Origin: an uncultured Mycoplasmatota bacterium
GTDB lineage: Bacteria; Bacillota_I; Bacilli_A; Mycoplasmatales; Mycoplasmoidaceae
NCBI GenBank assembly: GCA_949500635.1
Contig: CATAWQ010000004.1
Span: 1 to 26,194, forward strand
Length of the DNA: 26,194 nucleotides
Reading direction: 5' to 3'
In this document: one piece after another, positions 24,961 through 26,194 of the stretch
Layout: every line of letters starts with the position of its first letter
Position numbering within the stretch: position 1 is the first letter of the stretch
The notes under the pieces: generated by a model
What the model saw: only the letters and a program-made list of their open reading frames with translations
The model's database searches: none
What the model was told of the DNA's origin: nothing
Translations under genes and position numbers: made by a program

Positions 24961-25446
24961 TTAGTTAATGGTAAAATACAAGATATATTGGTATGAATAT
25001 CCTTGATAATCTAAATTAAATTCAATACTTAAAGTAGAGCCAATTTCATTACCGTTATAAATCAGGTATATATATCCTGTATATTCTTCATAAGCCGCTC
25101 AACTCGCAGACAAATCATTACCATTAATTTTTCAAGAGACAGCATTGTACGTTTCTAAAAGAGGGTGTTCGTCAATTTTGCTTGTTTTAAAACCAAAATT
25201 GATCATCATTTGACAAAAATTGTATTGATGATAACTCCAAGATGCTATCAAAATATTTTCTTCTTCACCTTGAAAAATTTGTGTGTAATCTGTATAGTAA
25301 TTATGATGGTCATGTCAAGTGAAACGATTGCCAATATTACCACCATCATTAAATGAACAACTACAAGAAGAACAAAAAGGTAAAATTATTCCTGTTGCTG
25401 CAACAGGTAATAAATATTTAAAGAATCTTCTTTTAATTTTTTTCAT
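24961..25446 (-). CDS. Putative lipoprotein of the virB operon
   Basis: A 161-residue exported protein: basic start (MKKIKRRFFKYLL), hydrophobic segment and PFCSSCSCS, with Cys25, Cys28 or Cys30 possible lipid-attachment sites; the lipobox is not canonical. The remainder is rich in aromatic residues and Asn (HDHHNYYTDY, YQGYSYQYILYF) and looks beta-sheet rich. It precedes virB6 by 2 bases. Conjugative operons often carry a lipoprotein at this point that lines or caps the channel, or blocks redundant transfer; either is inference. TATAAT at 25464-25469 gives a short leader with no ribosome site. Confidence 0.78.
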
Positions 25447-25463
25447 AATTAGTTATTTTACTA

Positions 25464-25469
25464 ATTATA
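25464..25469 (-). promoter_or_regulatory. -10 box for the lipoprotein-virB6-virB4 genes
   Basis: A perfect TATAAT between the terminator at 25505-25530 and the ATG at 25446. It would allow separate expression from the pilin-like gene. Confidence 0.45.
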
Positions 25470-25504
25470 TGATATTTATTTAGAATACTCTAAATAAAGT
25501 AAAA

Positions 25505-25530
25505 TAAAAAAAATAACCCATAGGGTTATT
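25505..25530 (-). terminator. Terminator after the VirB2-like gene
   Basis: Minus strand AATAACCC-TAT-GGGTTATT then eight T (25505-25512). Placed between the pilin-like gene and the rest of the operon, it would make the pilin transcript most abundant, as expected for a subunit needed in many copies. Confidence 0.8.
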
Positions 25531-25548
25531 CTTCTTTTTGTTTTTTAA

Positions 25549-25881
25549 TTATTGGCCGCTGCCGCCACCTCAGCTTGAAGCTGTTGCGAAGATTGCTTGA
25601 GAAGCAATTAAAGCTACTGCACAGATACAAAGTCCAATAACGCAATTTATTATTTGGCGTTTAGCTTCAGCGTGGGTTTGGTCATCGCTTGCGTGTGCTA
25701 GCTTCATTCCGGCTCTAACAGCAGCAATAGCACATACTAAAGTAGCTAATCCACTTAATGTGCCAAATACTGCTTGAAGAATTTTGTAAAGTTGTTCATT
25801 ACCACCAGAATCTTGTAACCCGTAAGTTTGCGCAAAGAACATTGCTTTTGTAAAAGCAGTGATTATTTTATCAGAAATCAT
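25549..25881 (-). CDS. virB2-like: VirB2/TrbC-like pilin-type subunit
   Basis: A 110-residue protein with two hydrophobic helices (TLSGLATLVCAIAAVRAGMK and INCVIGLCICAVALIASQAI) joined by a short polar turn (LAHASDDQTHAEAKRQ), and a Gly-rich end (SSWGGGSGQ) whose Trp is UGA. The two-helix form with a charged turn and AKRQI before helix two is typical of VirB2/TrbC pilins and similar Gram-positive transfer subunits. There is no long cleavable signal. ATG at 25879-25881, GGAG ribosome site, TATAAT at 25917-25922, own terminator after the gene. Confidence 0.8.
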
Positions 25882-25916
25882 TATTTTAATATCTCCATTA
25901 TTTCTATAACAGATAA

Positions 25917-25922
25917 ATTATA
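25917..25922 (-). promoter_or_regulatory. Promoter -10 box of the VirB2-like gene
   Basis: A perfect TATAAT, 36 bases upstream of the ATG, directly after the terminator repeat copy 4 and an A-rich stretch. It has no copy of the repeated leader. Confidence 0.5.
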
Positions 25923-25960
25923 ACAAATTTATATTTTATACTTAAAAAAAAGTAAAATGA

Positions 25961-25992
25961 AAAATACACCCCACATGGTGGCGGTGTATTTG
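25961..25992. terminator. Palindromic terminator repeat, copy 4
   Basis: AAAATACACC-CCAC-ATG-GTGG-C-GGTGTATTT, 8 bases after the stop of the partial coiled-coil gene. Same form as copies 1 to 3. Confidence 0.75.
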
Positions 25993-25998
25993 ACTTAA

Positions 25999-26194
25999 CT
26001 ATTCTTTTAAATTGTTCTTTTTAACAACGTTATCTAAACGTTTATCAAGATTATCTAAACGATTATTAATATGTTTAATATCTTTTTCATATTGGTTTTT
26101 AACCCAACTTGAAAATCACTCTGGAGCTTTTGGCTCTGGTTTAGAACATTTAACACCTTTAATCATAATCGGTTCAACTAATTCATAATTATTA
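25999..26194 (-). CDS. Small coiled-coil protein (paralogue 3), C-terminal part
   Basis: The last 64 codons of a gene that runs off the right edge. It ends in a coiled coil (KDIKHINNRLDNLDKRLDNV then VKKNNLKE) nearly the same as that of the 19810-20085 protein, after a Pro-rich stretch (SKPEPKAPEWFSSWVKNQ). Terminator copy 4 follows, as copy 2 follows its paralogue, so gene and terminator appear to have been duplicated together. TAG stop at 25999-26001. Confidence 0.7.

Overview
The window reads as part of a conjugative plasmid, or a plasmid-like integrative element, from a wall-less mollicute of the Mycoplasma/Spiroplasma/Ureaplasma type. Base composition is very A+T-rich. Every long gene stays open only if UGA is read as tryptophan; a standard-code reading breaks the VirD4, VirB4, VirB6, surface-protein and restriction-modification genes into pieces. 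Species cannot be given from the sequence alone. No tRNA, rRNA, CRISPR array or transposase was found.

Layout. (1) 1-7290, minus strand: a four-gene operon of three large envelope proteins (one with BspA-type leucine-rich repeats), ending in a VirD4/TraG coupling ATPase; a cut-off gene lies at the left edge. (2) 7360-7910, plus strand: a small DNA-binding-like gene whose promoter spacer holds a run of 16 T, then two compact structured RNAs with their own terminators. (3) 7990-11140, minus strand: two unknown genes, ParA, a Fic-like protein lacking the catalytic His, and a small probable ribbon-helix-helix protein: a partition operon facing a 600-bp tract almost free of C on the plus strand. 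(4) 11780-14570: a one-chain restriction-modification enzyme behind a GA repeat and a hairpin leader, then a helical gene with an in-frame stop. (5) 14740-15980: six iterons at 21-22-bp spacing, a winged-helix Rep-like gene and a candidate antisense RNA, together a likely replication origin. (6) 16000-18820: small membrane, SSB-like and coiled-coil genes, a possible type I toxin-antitoxin locus and a replication-relaxation-like gene. (7) 18820-19140: dense inverted repeats including a near-complete 138-nt hairpin, a candidate oriT. (8) 19170-19740: a probable large structured RNA of about 560 nt. (9) 19770-26194, minus strand: small genes, then a type IV secretion operon (VirB2-like, lipoprotein, VirB6-like, VirB4).

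The most unusual feature is an RNA-level network. Three transcription units (near 86-190, 17227-17336, 20367-20478) share a promoter and leader: the 5' end is a GCUUAAGAAAGAUAAC element, followed by a terminator-like hairpin with a U-tract, then a segment complementary to the 5' element, then the ribosome binding site. The large RNA at 19170-19730 begins with the same element. The small RNA at 7795-7908 carries a copy of the downstream pairing segment, and the 3' untranslated region of virB4 carries the exact antisense of the element. A separate palindromic terminator repeat occurs four times. This could be a shared attenuation circuit for the element's accessory genes; it is inferred from sequence only.
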